Shown in pieces: positions 1 through 6,417 of a DNA stretch of 9,462 nt. The stretch lies in contig JBBQTQ010000089.1 of NCBI GenBank assembly GCA_038213135.1, positions 1 to 9,462 of the forward strand, read 5' to 3'. The position numbers were made by a program, and so were the translations under genes. Every line of letters begins with the position of its first letter. Position 1 is the stretch's first letter. Under the pieces are notes generated by a model. The model saw only the letters and a program-made list of their open reading frames with translations. It was not told where the DNA came from and made no database searches. Source of the DNA: JBBQTQ01 sp038213135. GTDB taxonomy: Bacteria; Actinomycetota; Thermoleophilia; Gaiellales; Gaiellaceae.

Positions 1-51
1 CGATCAACAGGGTGTCGAGGTTGGCGCGCACGTTGGCCTCCAGGTCGACGG

Positions 52-141
52 GGCATTCCCAACGCCGACTTCGACACCCCTGTCTCAGGCCCCTACACGG
101 CGATCACGGCGCCGATCGTGAATTACCGATCAAGCATCTAG
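52..141 (+). other. Possible 3' end of a convergent gene (unresolved)
   Basis: Plus-strand frame 1 from 52 to a TAG at 139-141 gives 29 protein-like codons with mostly C or G in the third position (starting GIPNADFDTP, ending NYRSSI). This could be the C-terminus of a gene entering from the left edge and meeting asd tail to tail. Its stop codon would overlap the asd stop codon. The same frame upstream of 52 (positions 1-51) reads poorly, while other frames look better there, so either a frameshift lies near 50 or the resemblance is chance. I see no RNA gene or clear terminator in 1-137. Confidence 0.22.
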
Positions 142-1073
142 GCCGCGAGCGGCTGCCGGGCGAGCAGCAGCTCGGCGATCTGGATCGCGTTCAACGCTGC
201 GCCCTTGCGCAGGTTGTCGCCGGCGATGAAGAGGGCGAGGCCGTTCTCCGCCGAGCGATCGGGCCGGATCCGGCCGACCAGGATGTCGTCGGTGCCTGAC
301 GCCTTGCCCGGGGTCGGGAAGCTCTCGATGCGCAGTCCGGGCGCAGCCGCGAGCAGCTCGCTCGCCTGCTCGGCCGAGAGCGGCTCTTCCGTCTCGACCC
401 ACACCGCCTCGGCGTGCCCGACCAGCACAGGCACGCGCACGCAGGTCGCGCTGATCGGCAATTCGGGCAGCTCGAGGATCTTCCGCGTCTCGGCGCGCAG
501 CTTCGATTCCTCCTCGAACTCCTCGCCGTCGAAGTCCCAGTCCATGCGCAGGTCGTGCTGCTCGGGCCTCTCGCCGCGCAGCTGTGCCATCGCCTGCGCG
601 CCGGCTCCGGAGACCGACTGGTAGGTGGCGACGCGCACACGAGCGAGGCCCGCTGCGTCGTGCAGCGGCTTCAGCACGCACGTCAGCGGAATCGCGCAGC
701 AGTTCGGGTTGGCGACGATCCCCTCGTGCTCGAGCGCGCGCTCGCCGTTCACCTCGGGCACGACGAGCGGGACCCCGTCGACGAGGCGGTAGGCGGACGA
801 CTTGTCGACGCAGACCGCGCCGCCGCGGACGGCGTGGGGGACGAGCTCGCGGCTGCCGGAGGCGCCGATCGAGAAGAGGCAGAGGTCGAGGTCGCCGGCT
901 GCGAGCGCCTCGGGCGTCGCCTCCTCGACGGTCAGGCCCTCCAGCTGGCGTCCGGCCGAGCGAGTGGAAGCGAAGACCCGGACGTTGCCGTAGCCGCGCT
1001 CGCGGAGCAGCGCGAGCGTGACCGTCCCGACCGCGCCGGTCGCACCGACGACCCCGATCCGGGGCTCAGACAA
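138..1073 (-). CDS. asd: Aspartate-semialdehyde dehydrogenase
   Basis: Reduces aspartyl phosphate to aspartate semialdehyde with NADPH, the second step of the Lys/Met/Thr/diaminopimelate pathway; cytosolic. The N-terminal Rossmann loop GATGAVG is at residues 10-16. The catalytic Cys125 lies in ANPNCCAIP, followed by SVSGAG (153-158), the substrate-binding EESKLRAETRKIL segment (188-200), the catalytic His220 in RVPVLVGH, and a C-terminal GDNLRKGAALNAIQIAE signature. The predicted 311 residues is somewhat shorter than the usual 335-345, but no key motif is missing. I chose the TTG at 1071-1073 because the Rossmann strand begins right after it. A longer frame from 1211 only adds non-homologous residues that overlap lysC. 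The start overlaps the lysC stop by 8 nt, which implies translational coupling with the preceding pathway enzyme. Confidence 0.95.
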   Translation of the reverse strand: MSEPRIGVVGATGAVGTVTLALLRERGYGNVRVFASTRSAGRQLEGLTVEEATPEALAAGDLDLCLFSIGASGSRELVPHAVRGGAVCVDKSSAYRLVDGVPLVVPEVNGERALEHEGIVANPNCCAIPLTCVLKPLHDAAGLARVRVATYQSVSGAGAQAMAQLRGERPEQHDLRMDWDFDGEEFEEESKLRAETRKILELPELPISATCVRVPVLVGHAEAVWVETEEPLSAEQASELLAAAPGLRIESFPTPGKASGTDDILVGRIRPDRSAENGLALFIAGDNLRKGAALNAIQIAELLLARQPLAA

Positions 1074-2307
1074 CGGGCGTCCCCAGCTCGAAGGCGTCGT
1101 GCAGCGCCTGCACCGCGCGGTCGACGTCGCCGCTCGCCACGTGACAGGCGATCTTGATCGGAGAGGTGCTGACGACGACCGGTTCGATGCCGACACCGTC
1201 GAGTGCGGCAAATACGCGCGCCGCGACCCCCGGATGGCTCTTCATGCCGGCGCCGATGATGCTGACCTTGCCGAGCCCGTCGCGCACCGACCACTTGACG
1301 CCAAGCCCAGCGAGCGCGCGCTCCACCTCCGGACGGTCCTCCGGCGGCACCGAGAAGACGATCTCCTCAGAGCCCGTCTGGACGATCGTGTCGACGTTGA
1401 CGCTGCGGGTGGCGAGCGCCGCGAAGAGCACCGCAGGCGCGGAGCCGTGCACGTGGTACACCGTCTCCTCGCGCTGGTGCACGATCCCGCTGATCAGCGC
1501 CTTTTCGAGCATCTCGTCCTCGCCACGAATCCAGGTTCCTTCCTCGTCCGAGAACGTCGAGCGGACGAGCAGTCTCACATTGTGACTGCGCGCGACCTCG
1601 ATCGAGCGCGTCGCCATTACGCGCGCACCCGACGAGGCCATCTCGAGCATCTCCTCGAAGCTCACCGCATCGAGCTTGCGCGCGCTCTTCACCAGGCGCG
1701 GGTCGGCGCTGAACACCCCGCGCACGTCGGTGTTGATCTCGCAGTGGTCGGCGCCGAGCGCGGCGGCGAGCGCAACCGCCGTGGTGTCCGAGCCGCCGCG
1801 GCCGAGCGTCGTGATCTCCGATGCCGTCGAGACGCCCTGGAAGCCAGCGACGAGCACGATCTTCCCGTCGTCGAGCGCCTCGTTGATCCGCTCCGCCCGG
1901 ATGTCGACGATCTTCGCCTTCGTGTGGACGGTGTCCGTGACGATCCCGGCCTGGGAGCCCGTGAGCGAGATCGCCTCGTGGCCGAGATCCTCGATCGCCA
2001 TCTCCGCCAGCGCACAGGACACGCGCTCGCCGACCGAGATCAGCATGTCCATCGCGCGAGGCTTCGGGCGCTCGGAGACGCGATGAGCGAGATCGATCAG
2101 CTCGTCGGTCGTGTCGCCCATCGCGGAGAGGACGGCAACCACCCGCTGCCCGGCGTCGTGCGCCGCGACGATCCGCATTGCGACCGCCTTCAGCTTGTCG
2201 GGATCGGCGACGGAGCTGCCGCCGAACTTCATCACGAGCGTCCCGAGCCTCGGTTCGGGCTCCTCGCGGACGACTGCCGGGACGGCCTCGTACTCGGTCG
2301 TGGCCAT
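1066..2307 (-). CDS. lysC: Aspartate kinase
   Basis: Phosphorylates L-aspartate with ATP, the committed first step of the aspartate pathway. The 413 residues match the usual length of monofunctional actinobacterial LysC. The kinase domain covers about residues 22-265: KFGGSSV at 27-33 (nucleotide/aspartate site), LISVGERV at 89-96, GRGGSDTTA at 169-177 and INTDVRGVFSADPR at 191-204. Two C-terminal ACT domains (about 283-342 and 346-410) bind amino-acid effectors; the second carries IGAGMKSHPGVAARVF and STSPIKIACHV. In the family such domains give feedback inhibition by Lys and/or Thr; which effector acts here cannot be read from sequence. Met266 sits close to where the nested beta subunit of Corynebacterium LysC begins. 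The ATG at 2305-2307 has no Shine-Dalgarno sequence but has a TACAAT box 7 nt upstream, suggesting a leaderless transcript. Confidence 0.96.
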   Translation of the reverse strand: MATTEYEAVPAVVREEPEPRLGTLVMKFGGSSVADPDKLKAVAMRIVAAHDAGQRVVAVLSAMGDTTDELIDLAHRVSERPKPRAMDMLISVGERVSCALAEMAIEDLGHEAISLTGSQAGIVTDTVHTKAKIVDIRAERINEALDDGKIVLVAGFQGVSTASEITTLGRGGSDTTAVALAAALGADHCEINTDVRGVFSADPRLVKSARKLDAVSFEEMLEMASSGARVMATRSIEVARSHNVRLLVRSTFSDEEGTWIRGEDEMLEKALISGIVHQREETVYHVHGSAPAVLFAALATRSVNVDTIVQTGSEEIVFSVPPEDRPEVERALAGLGVKWSVRDGLGKVSIIGAGMKSHPGVAARVFAALDGVGIEPVVVSTSPIKIACHVASGDVDRAVQALHDAFELGTPVV

Positions 2308-2314
2308 GCGTTCG

Positions 2315-2320
2315 ATTGTA
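2315..2320 (-). promoter_or_regulatory. Candidate -10 box of a leaderless lysC-asd promoter
   Basis: On the minus strand TACAAT is followed by 7 nt (CGAACGC) and then the lysC ATG. It lies in the 22-nt gap after the preceding gene. A start site 7-8 nt past the hexamer would fall on the A of the ATG, and no Shine-Dalgarno sequence precedes that ATG. I see no convincing -35 hexamer 16-19 nt upstream. Leaderless actinobacterial promoters typically show this TANNNT spacing. Confidence 0.55.
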
Positions 2321-2329
2321 GGGGGAGGG

Positions 2330-2656
2330 TTACGAGCGAGGGTCGCGCCGCTCGGCGATCTCGCGAGCCTCGCCGTGCTTCTCGACGATCACGTAGTCGT
2401 CTCGCTGCTCGATCACGCGGTCGACGTTCAGGTACTCGTGTCCAGGCCGAACGGCGAAATGGGCGGGATGCGAGCGCAACTTCTCGTACTCGCCCATCGA
2501 AAGCTCGATCCGTTCGACGCAGCCCGCGTCCGCGCATTCGCAGAGGAACTCCGCGGTCGAGAGGACGCCGATTCGGCTTGTCGCCTCCTCGATCCGCTCG
2601 TTCACTTCGCGGAACAAGCTCTCGTTCCGCGCCTGGCGCTCCTCCCTCGCTCCCAC
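2330..2656 (-). CDS. Small Cys-containing protein of unknown function
   Basis: 108 residues from a GTG start. The sequence resembles hypothetical proteins I associate with high-GC actinobacteria of the Thermoleophilia type, but I know no assigned function. Residues 4-28 are charged and probably helical (RNESLFREVNERIEE). Then comes FLCECADAGCVERIEL with C39, C41 and C46, followed by a PGHEYL segment with His74 and a strand-rich end (YVIVEK). Cys39, Cys41, Cys46 and His74 could form a metal site, but this is only a guess. There is no signal peptide or membrane segment, so it is probably cytosolic. It sits 17 nt after recR and 22 nt before lysC, with a candidate promoter box of its own. Third-position G/C bias supports it as a real gene. 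Confidence 0.8.
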   Translation of the reverse strand: MGAREERQARNESLFREVNERIEEATSRIGVLSTAEFLCECADAGCVERIELSMGEYEKLRSHPAHFAVRPGHEYLNVDRVIEQRDDYVIVEKHGEAREIAERRDPRS

Positions 2657-2662
2657 GAGCGC

Positions 2663-2668
2663 ATTTTA
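2663..2668 (-). promoter_or_regulatory. Candidate -10 box of a leaderless promoter for the 108-residue protein
   Basis: Minus-strand TAAAAT lies in the 17-nt gap between the recR stop (2674-2676) and the GTG at 2654-2656, with a 6-nt spacer (GCGCTC). There is no Shine-Dalgarno sequence before the GTG. It repeats the lysC arrangement and stands out as the only AT-rich run nearby. No clear -35 element is visible. Confidence 0.5.
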
Positions 2669-2673
2669 GCCAG

Positions 2674-3264
2674 CTACATCTCGCGACGGCCAGCGAGCGC
2701 GCGGCCGAGGGTGACCTCGTCGGCGTACTCGAGATCGCCGCCGACGGGCAGCCCGCTGGCGAGCCGGGTGATGCGCGCGCGGCCGCGGAGACGGTCGGCG
2801 AGGTAGGCGGCGGTGGCCTCGCCGGTCATGTTCGGATTGGTCGCGAGCACCACCTCCTCGACGCCGTTCCGGTCGACCCGGCCGACGAGCTCGTCGATGC
2901 GCAGGTGCTCGGGGTCGACGCCGTCGATCGGCGAGAGCGCGCCGCCGAGGACGTGGTAGAGCCCGCGGAACTCGGCCGTGCGCTCGATCGAGATCAGGTC
3001 GGCAGGTTGCTCGACAACGCAGATCACCGAGTGGTCGCGGCGGGTGTCGGCGCAGATCGAGCAGACCTCTTCCTCGGTCAGGTTGCCGCACTCACGGCAG
3101 AAGCGGACGCGTTCCTTGACCTCCTGGATCGCCGCGGCGAGCGCCAGCGCCTCGTCCTTCGGCACGCGGAGGAGGTGGAAGGCGAGCCGCTGCGCAGTCC
3201 GCGTCCCCACGCCGGGGAGGCGAGTCAGCTGCGCGACGAGGTTGTCGACCGACGGCGAGAACAC
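2674..3264 (-). CDS. recR: Recombination mediator protein RecR
   Basis: RecR works with RecO (and RecF) to load RecA onto SSB-coated single-stranded DNA during gap repair. The 196 residues fit the usual 195-200. Domains in order: an N-terminal helix-hairpin-helix (LPGVGTRTAQRLA, 16-28); a four-Cys zinc finger with Cys56, Cys59, Cys68 and Cys71; a Toprim domain from about 79 to 172, including VVEQPADL, EFRGLYHVLGG and ATNPNMTGEATA; and the C-terminal GLPVGGDLEYADEVTLGRAL segment (171-190). All hallmark residues are present. The GTG at 3262-3264 is the only start that gives a normal N-terminus. No strong ribosome binding site precedes it, and a weak CAGAAT stands 6 nt upstream. It is separated from ebfC by a cupin gene and a 60-nt gap that holds an inverted repeat. 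Confidence 0.96.
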   Translation of the reverse strand: MFSPSVDNLVAQLTRLPGVGTRTAQRLAFHLLRVPKDEALALAAAIQEVKERVRFCRECGNLTEEEVCSICADTRRDHSVICVVEQPADLISIERTAEFRGLYHVLGGALSPIDGVDPEHLRIDELVGRVDRNGVEEVVLATNPNMTGEATAAYLADRLRGRARITRLASGLPVGGDLEYADEVTLGRALAGRREM

Positions 3265-3309
3265 GCAGCCATTCTGCCGGGCGCGTCAGCCGCCACTGCC
3301 CCTTCGAGC

Positions 3310-3336
3310 CATGACCGGTGACAGTCACCGGTCGTG
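3310..3336 (-). repeat. Perfect inverted repeat overlapping the cupin stop codon
   Basis: Arms gaccggtgac (3313-3322) and gtcaccggtc (3324-3333) are exact reverse complements around a single A at 3323. Two more base pairs and one G-T position extend it to 3310-3336. It covers the last codons and the TGA (3325-3327) of the cupin gene and ends about 45 nt before the recR GTG. There is no T-run after it in either direction, so it is not a standard intrinsic terminator. It could be a dimeric regulator operator for recR, a transcript-end hairpin, or incidental. Confidence 0.6.
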
Positions 3337-3750
3337 TCCGTTCGGGTCAGCGGTCGAGAGGTGCGCCCACTCGGCCGGGACGCCGGCCGGCGACCAGTTC
3401 GTCGGGCCGTTCGCGGCTCGCATCGCAAGATGGAGCAGCGGTCCGTCCTCGAGCGCGCCGTGCATGTGCACGACGCCCGCCGGCACGACTGCGACGCCCC
3501 CTTCCTCGACCTTCTGTCGCTCCCTGCCCTCCAGCTGGACGAAGCCGCTGCCGCGCAGGAAGTGCAGCACCTGCTCGCCGGGGTGCGTGTGCGGCCGCGT
3601 GTGCGCGCCCGCGTCGAAGAAGACCGCGTAGACCTCGAAGTCCTCCGAGCCGGCCTCGTCGGAGAGCCGTTGCATCCGTACTCGGCCGGCGAAGTTGCCT
3701 GGCTCCGGCGGCACGGCCGCCTGCGACTCGTCGATCCGCAGCGGCTCCAC
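3325..3750 (-). CDS. Small single-domain cupin protein
   Basis: 141 residues forming one cupin beta-barrel. Cupin motif 1 is visible as GAHTRPHTHPGEQVLHFLRGSG, with likely metal ligands His54, His56 and Glu59 (or Gln60). Motif 2 is PAGVVHMHG, with His95 (and His97) as the remaining ligand, so the barrel should bind a divalent metal. Substrate and reaction cannot be told; such proteins range from dioxygenases and isomerases to small-molecule sensors. There is no DNA-binding domain or signal peptide. The GTG at 3748-3750 directly follows the ebfC stop, suggesting coupled translation; a start further in, near Met26, would still keep the barrel. It interrupts the usual ebfC-recR adjacency. Confidence 0.85.
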   Translation of the reverse strand: MEPLRIDESQAAVPPEPGNFAGRVRMQRLSDEAGSEDFEVYAVFFDAGAHTRPHTHPGEQVLHFLRGSGFVQLEGRERQKVEEGGVAVVPAGVVHMHGALEDGPLLHLAMRAANGPTNWSPAGVPAEWAHLSTADPNGHDR

Positions 3751-4065
3751 CTACAGCCCCGGCAGACCGAGGCCGCCGGTCATGGCGCCAAGCTTCGACT
3801 GGGCGAGCGACTGAGCCGAGCGGAGCGCCTCGTTCACGGCCGCGAGGACGGCATCCTCGAGAAACTCGGGATCGGCGGGGTCGATCGCCTTCGGGTCGAT
3901 CTTGATCTCGCGCACGTCGCCTGCGCCTGTCGCCTTGACCGTGACCATGCCCCCGCCGGCAGAAGCCTCGACCACCTCGTTCGCCAACTCGGCCTGTGCC
4001 TTCTCCATCTGGGCCTGCATCTGCTGGGCCTGCTCGAGCAGCTTGTTCATGTCGAACTGATTCAC
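3751..4065 (-). CDS. ebfC: YbaB/EbfC family nucleoid-associated protein
   Basis: A small DNA-binding protein that acts as a dimer and coats the nucleoid in several bacteria. 104 residues, close to the family norm of 100-110. It has a long Gln/Glu-rich N-terminal helix (NKLLEQAQQMQAQMEKAQAELA, 7-28), a beta-sheet core (GMVTVKATGAGDVREIKIDP) and a second helix with the family pattern DPEFLEDAVLAAVNEAL (66-81). A Gly/Leu-rich tail ends the protein. The GTG at 4063-4065 overlaps the dnaX TGA as GTGA, and a GAGGTGG ribosome binding site lies just upstream inside dnaX; Met6 is an alternative start. The dnaX-ebfC pairing is widely conserved and supports the name. A longer open frame upstream is only the dnaX sequence read in another frame. 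Confidence 0.93.
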   Translation of the reverse strand: MNQFDMNKLLEQAQQMQAQMEKAQAELANEVVEASAGGGMVTVKATGAGDVREIKIDPKAIDPADPEFLEDAVLAAVNEALRSAQSLAQSKLGAMTGGLGLPGL

Positions 4066-5630
4066 GGTTCCACCTCTCGGGCGTCGAAGGTCTCCTTCAT
4101 CAGCGCGACGAGGTCGTCCTCGCCGACCGGCTCGTGGGAGGCCTCCTCGCGCCCGTTCTCGCCCAGGACGAACTCGAGCGATAGCTTGCGCCCGGTCACC
4201 TCGTAGAGCGCGTCCCGCAGCAGGTTCGCGTTCTTCGGCTCCTCGGCCAGCTTGCGGTGGAAGCCCGCGTTGGCCGGGAACTCGAGCGTCAGCGTGTCCT
4301 CGTCGAGCACCGCCGGCCGCGCCTCGCTCAACATCGAGGCTGCCGGGATCGACCGCTTCCCCACTGCCGGCAGCACGGTCCGCTGCCACGCCTCCTGGAG
4401 CTGCTCGAGCTCGAGCGATGGTGGGGCGGGCGGCGGGGACGTGTCCGCCACAGGCGTCTCCGGTTCCACTCTCGTTACAGGGGCTGTCCCCGGCGCGCGC
4501 TGCTCGAGCAGCTCGAGCCGGTAGGCGAGCGACTCCTGCGAGAGGTCGGCGGCCGCCCGCGTTACCTTCACGAGCGCGAGCTCGAGCGGCAGGCGGGGGT
4601 CGCCCCCCTGGCGCATGTCGTCGACGGCGACCGCGAGCAGGTCGCAGAGCCGTAGGACAGTCGCCTCGCCGAGCTGGTTCGCCTGCGCGCGTAGCTGGTC
4701 GCGCGTCTCCTCGGTGACCGGCAGCGACTGTGGCACCTCGCCGAGATGGTGCACGAGCAACAGGTGACGAAGGTGCTCGAGCAGGTCGGTGACGAGCCGC
4801 CCGCGGTCCTGGCCCTGCTCCGAGAGCTCCTCGACGAAGGTCAGCGCGCCCGCTGTGTCGCGGTCGACGATCAGGTCGCAGAGGCGGAAGAGCGCCTCCT
4901 CCTCGACCGCGCCGAGCAGCTGCAGGACGTCCTGGACGGTGATCGTGCCGCCCGTTGCCGCGGCGAGCTGATCCAGGGTCGAGACGGCGTCTCGGTAAGC
5001 GCCCCGGGCCGCGCGCGAGATCAGGGACAGCGCCGCGTCGGGCACGTCGAAACCCTCGCCGTCGGCGACCCAGCGCAGCACTCGCACGAGCTCGGGTAGC
5101 CGCGGCCGCGAGAACGAGAACACCTGGCAGCGCGAGCGCACGGTGTTCAGCACCTTGCTCAGGTCGGTCGTGCAGAAGACGAAGACGAGGTGCGGCGGCG
5201 GCTCCTCGATCAGCTTCAGGAGCGCGTTCCAGGCGGCGTCCGTCAGCTGGTGCGCCTCGTCGAGGATGTAGACCTTGTAGCGCCCCTCGACCGGCTGCAG
5301 GACGACGCGCTCGCGGATCTCGCGGATGTCGTCGATCCCACGCTGCGAGGCTGCGTCCATCTCGATCACGTCGAGCGAGGTGCCGCTCGCGATCGTCACA
5401 CAGGCGTTGCAGGTCTTGTCCGGAGTCGGGGTCGGCCCCTGGGCGCAGTTGAGCGCCTTCGCGAGGATCCGCGCGAGCGAGGTCTTGCCGGTGCCCCGCG
5501 GCCCCGCGAAGAGATAGGCCTGGCGCACCTGCCCGGCGGCGATCGCGTTCTTGAGCGTCCGCACGACCGGCTCCTGGCCCACCACCTGGTCGAAGTCCTG
5601 GGGCCGGTACTTCCGGTACAGCGCGGTCAC
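4062..5630 (-). CDS. dnaX: DNA polymerase III subunit tau/gamma (clamp loader)
   Basis: The AAA+ motor of the replicative clamp loader, which places the beta clamp on primed DNA. 522 residues. It has Walker A GPRGTGKT (43-50), a zinc module (62-77), Walker B ILDEAH (122-127), EEPPPHLVFVFCTT (142-155), the arginine-finger SRC (166-168) and the sensor-2 region ARGAYRDAVSTLDQ (208-221). A collar domain runs to about 370, followed by a Pro-rich linker (388-404) and a tau-type C-terminal domain. The zinc module keeps Cys62, Cys74 and Cys77, but the second canonical Cys is Asp71. I see no A-rich slippery heptamer of the kind that makes gamma in E. coli. The GTG at 5628-5630 starts the usual ALYRKYRPQDF N-terminus, 10 nt after the preceding gene. 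Confidence 0.96.
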   Translation of the reverse strand: MTALYRKYRPQDFDQVVGQEPVVRTLKNAIAAGQVRQAYLFAGPRGTGKTSLARILAKALNCAQGPTPTPDKTCNACVTIASGTSLDVIEMDAASQRGIDDIREIRERVVLQPVEGRYKVYILDEAHQLTDAAWNALLKLIEEPPPHLVFVFCTTDLSKVLNTVRSRCQVFSFSRPRLPELVRVLRWVADGEGFDVPDAALSLISRAARGAYRDAVSTLDQLAAATGGTITVQDVLQLLGAVEEEALFRLCDLIVDRDTAGALTFVEELSEQGQDRGRLVTDLLEHLRHLLLVHHLGEVPQSLPVTEETRDQLRAQANQLGEATVLRLCDLLAVAVDDMRQGGDPRLPLELALVKVTRAAADLSQESLAYRLELLEQRAPGTAPVTRVEPETPVADTSPPPAPPSLELEQLQEAWQRTVLPAVGKRSIPAASMLSEARPAVLDEDTLTLEFPANAGFHRKLAEEPKNANLLRDALYEVTGRKLSLEFVLGENGREEASHEPVGEDDLVALMKETFDAREVEP

Positions 5631-5637
5631 TGCTGCG

Positions 5638-5643
5638 ATCCTA
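5638..5643 (-). promoter_or_regulatory. Candidate -10 box of a leaderless dnaX promoter
   Basis: Minus-strand TAGGAT is followed by 7 nt (CGCAGCA) and the dnaX GTG. Its first three bases are the TAG stop of the upstream gene. The AGGA inside it, 8 nt before the GTG, could instead serve as a ribosome binding site, so this case is more ambiguous than the others. Confidence 0.4.
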
Positions 5644-6411
5644 GCCGAGCAGCTCCTGCATCTCGGCGTGCGGAATCGCGCCTTCGAGACACTCGAACGT
5701 GCCTCGCTCGAACACTTCCTCCGTAGCCCTGACCGAGAAGGCGAGTGCCGCCTTGGCGATCCCCGAGCCGACGCTCACACGGGCCACGCCGAGCTTCTGG
5801 AGGTCGGCGATCGCCGGCAGGGTCGGTGACGCGAGCACGTTCAGCGGGCCCTTGATCGCGACGGCGAGCTTGCCGATCGTCTCGGCGTCGTAGACACCCG
5901 GGACGAACGCGCAGTCGGCGCCTGCTTCGAGATAGGCGTTCGCGCGCGCGACGGTCTCCTCGAAGTCCGGACGGCCGAGGAGGTAGAGATCGGTGCGAGC
6001 GTTGATCACGAGCTCGGGCGCGGCGGCGCGAGCGGCGCGCACGCGCTCGACGTGCTCCTCGAGCGACGCCTCGCCGTCCTCCAGGTTCATGCCGACGGCG
6101 CCCGCCTGCCAGGCCGCCGCGGCGGTCGCGCTCGCATCGCCGTAGCCGGCCTCGAGGTCGGCGGTCACCGGCAGCTCGACGGCAGCCGCGACCCGCCGCA
6201 CGACCTCGAGCATCTCCTCGCGCGGGATCTGCTCGCCGTCCGCGTAGCCGAGCGCCCAGGCGACTGCGGCGCTCGACGTGGCGACTGCGCGGCAGCCGGG
6301 CACCTGCGCGATCAGCTTCGCGCTGCCGACGTCCCAGGCGTTCACGAGCACGAGCACCTCGGGGTCGTGATGGAGCCGCCGGAGCTCGGCTGCGCGTTCG
6401 CTCTGCGTCAC
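5641..6411 (-). CDS. Isocitrate lyase/PEP mutase superfamily enzyme
   Basis: A 256-residue TIM-barrel protein of the PEP phosphonomutase/isocitrate lyase superfamily, which makes or breaks C-C or C-P bonds next to a carboxylate using Mg2+. Visible family landmarks: LVNAWDVGSAKL (22-33), SSAAVAWALGYADG (46-59), the metal-site region TADLEAGYG (83-91, Asp85 and Glu87), GMNLEDG (107-113), INARTDLYL (136-144) and GADCAFVPG (164-172). The KKCGH motif that carries the catalytic Cys of isocitrate and methylisocitrate lyases is absent, so those reactions are unlikely. A PEP-mutase-like, hydrolase or decarboxylase role remains possible. The GTG at 6409-6411 has no ribosome binding site but has a TAAGCT box 6 nt upstream. 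The gene follows the SRP RNA by 12 nt and precedes dnaX by 10 nt, with no evident functional link to either. Confidence 0.88.
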   Translation of the reverse strand: MTQSERAAELRRLHHDPEVLVLVNAWDVGSAKLIAQVPGCRAVATSSAAVAWALGYADGEQIPREEMLEVVRRVAAAVELPVTADLEAGYGDASATAAAAWQAGAVGMNLEDGEASLEEHVERVRAARAAAPELVINARTDLYLLGRPDFEETVARANAYLEAGADCAFVPGVYDAETIGKLAVAIKGPLNVLASPTLPAIADLQKLGVARVSVGSGIAKAALAFSVRATEEVFERGTFECLEGAIPHAEMQELLG

Positions 6412-6417
6412 AACCCG

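Noticed and set aside
12..299. A 95-codon plus-strand frame at the left edge
   Set aside because: Most of it is antisense to the asd 3' end, and it has no recognisable domain.
138..1211. A longer Asd beginning at 1211
   Set aside because: The added 46 residues are Ser/Arg-rich and come from reading lysC in another frame. The Rossmann fold begins directly after the TTG at 1073.
1018..3321. A 767-codon open frame on the plus strand
   Set aside because: It lies opposite lysC, the small protein and recR, which have clear motifs. It is Arg/Asp/His-rich with no recognisable domain and arises from the high-GC antisense frame.
3751..4389. A 212-residue version of EbfC starting further upstream
   Set aside because: The extra N-terminus is dnaX read in another frame. 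The GTG at 4063-4065 gives the normal family length with a ribosome binding site.
4062..5630. Programmed frameshift in dnaX producing gamma
   Set aside because: No A-rich slippery heptamer is present in this GC-rich gene, so there is no sequence support.
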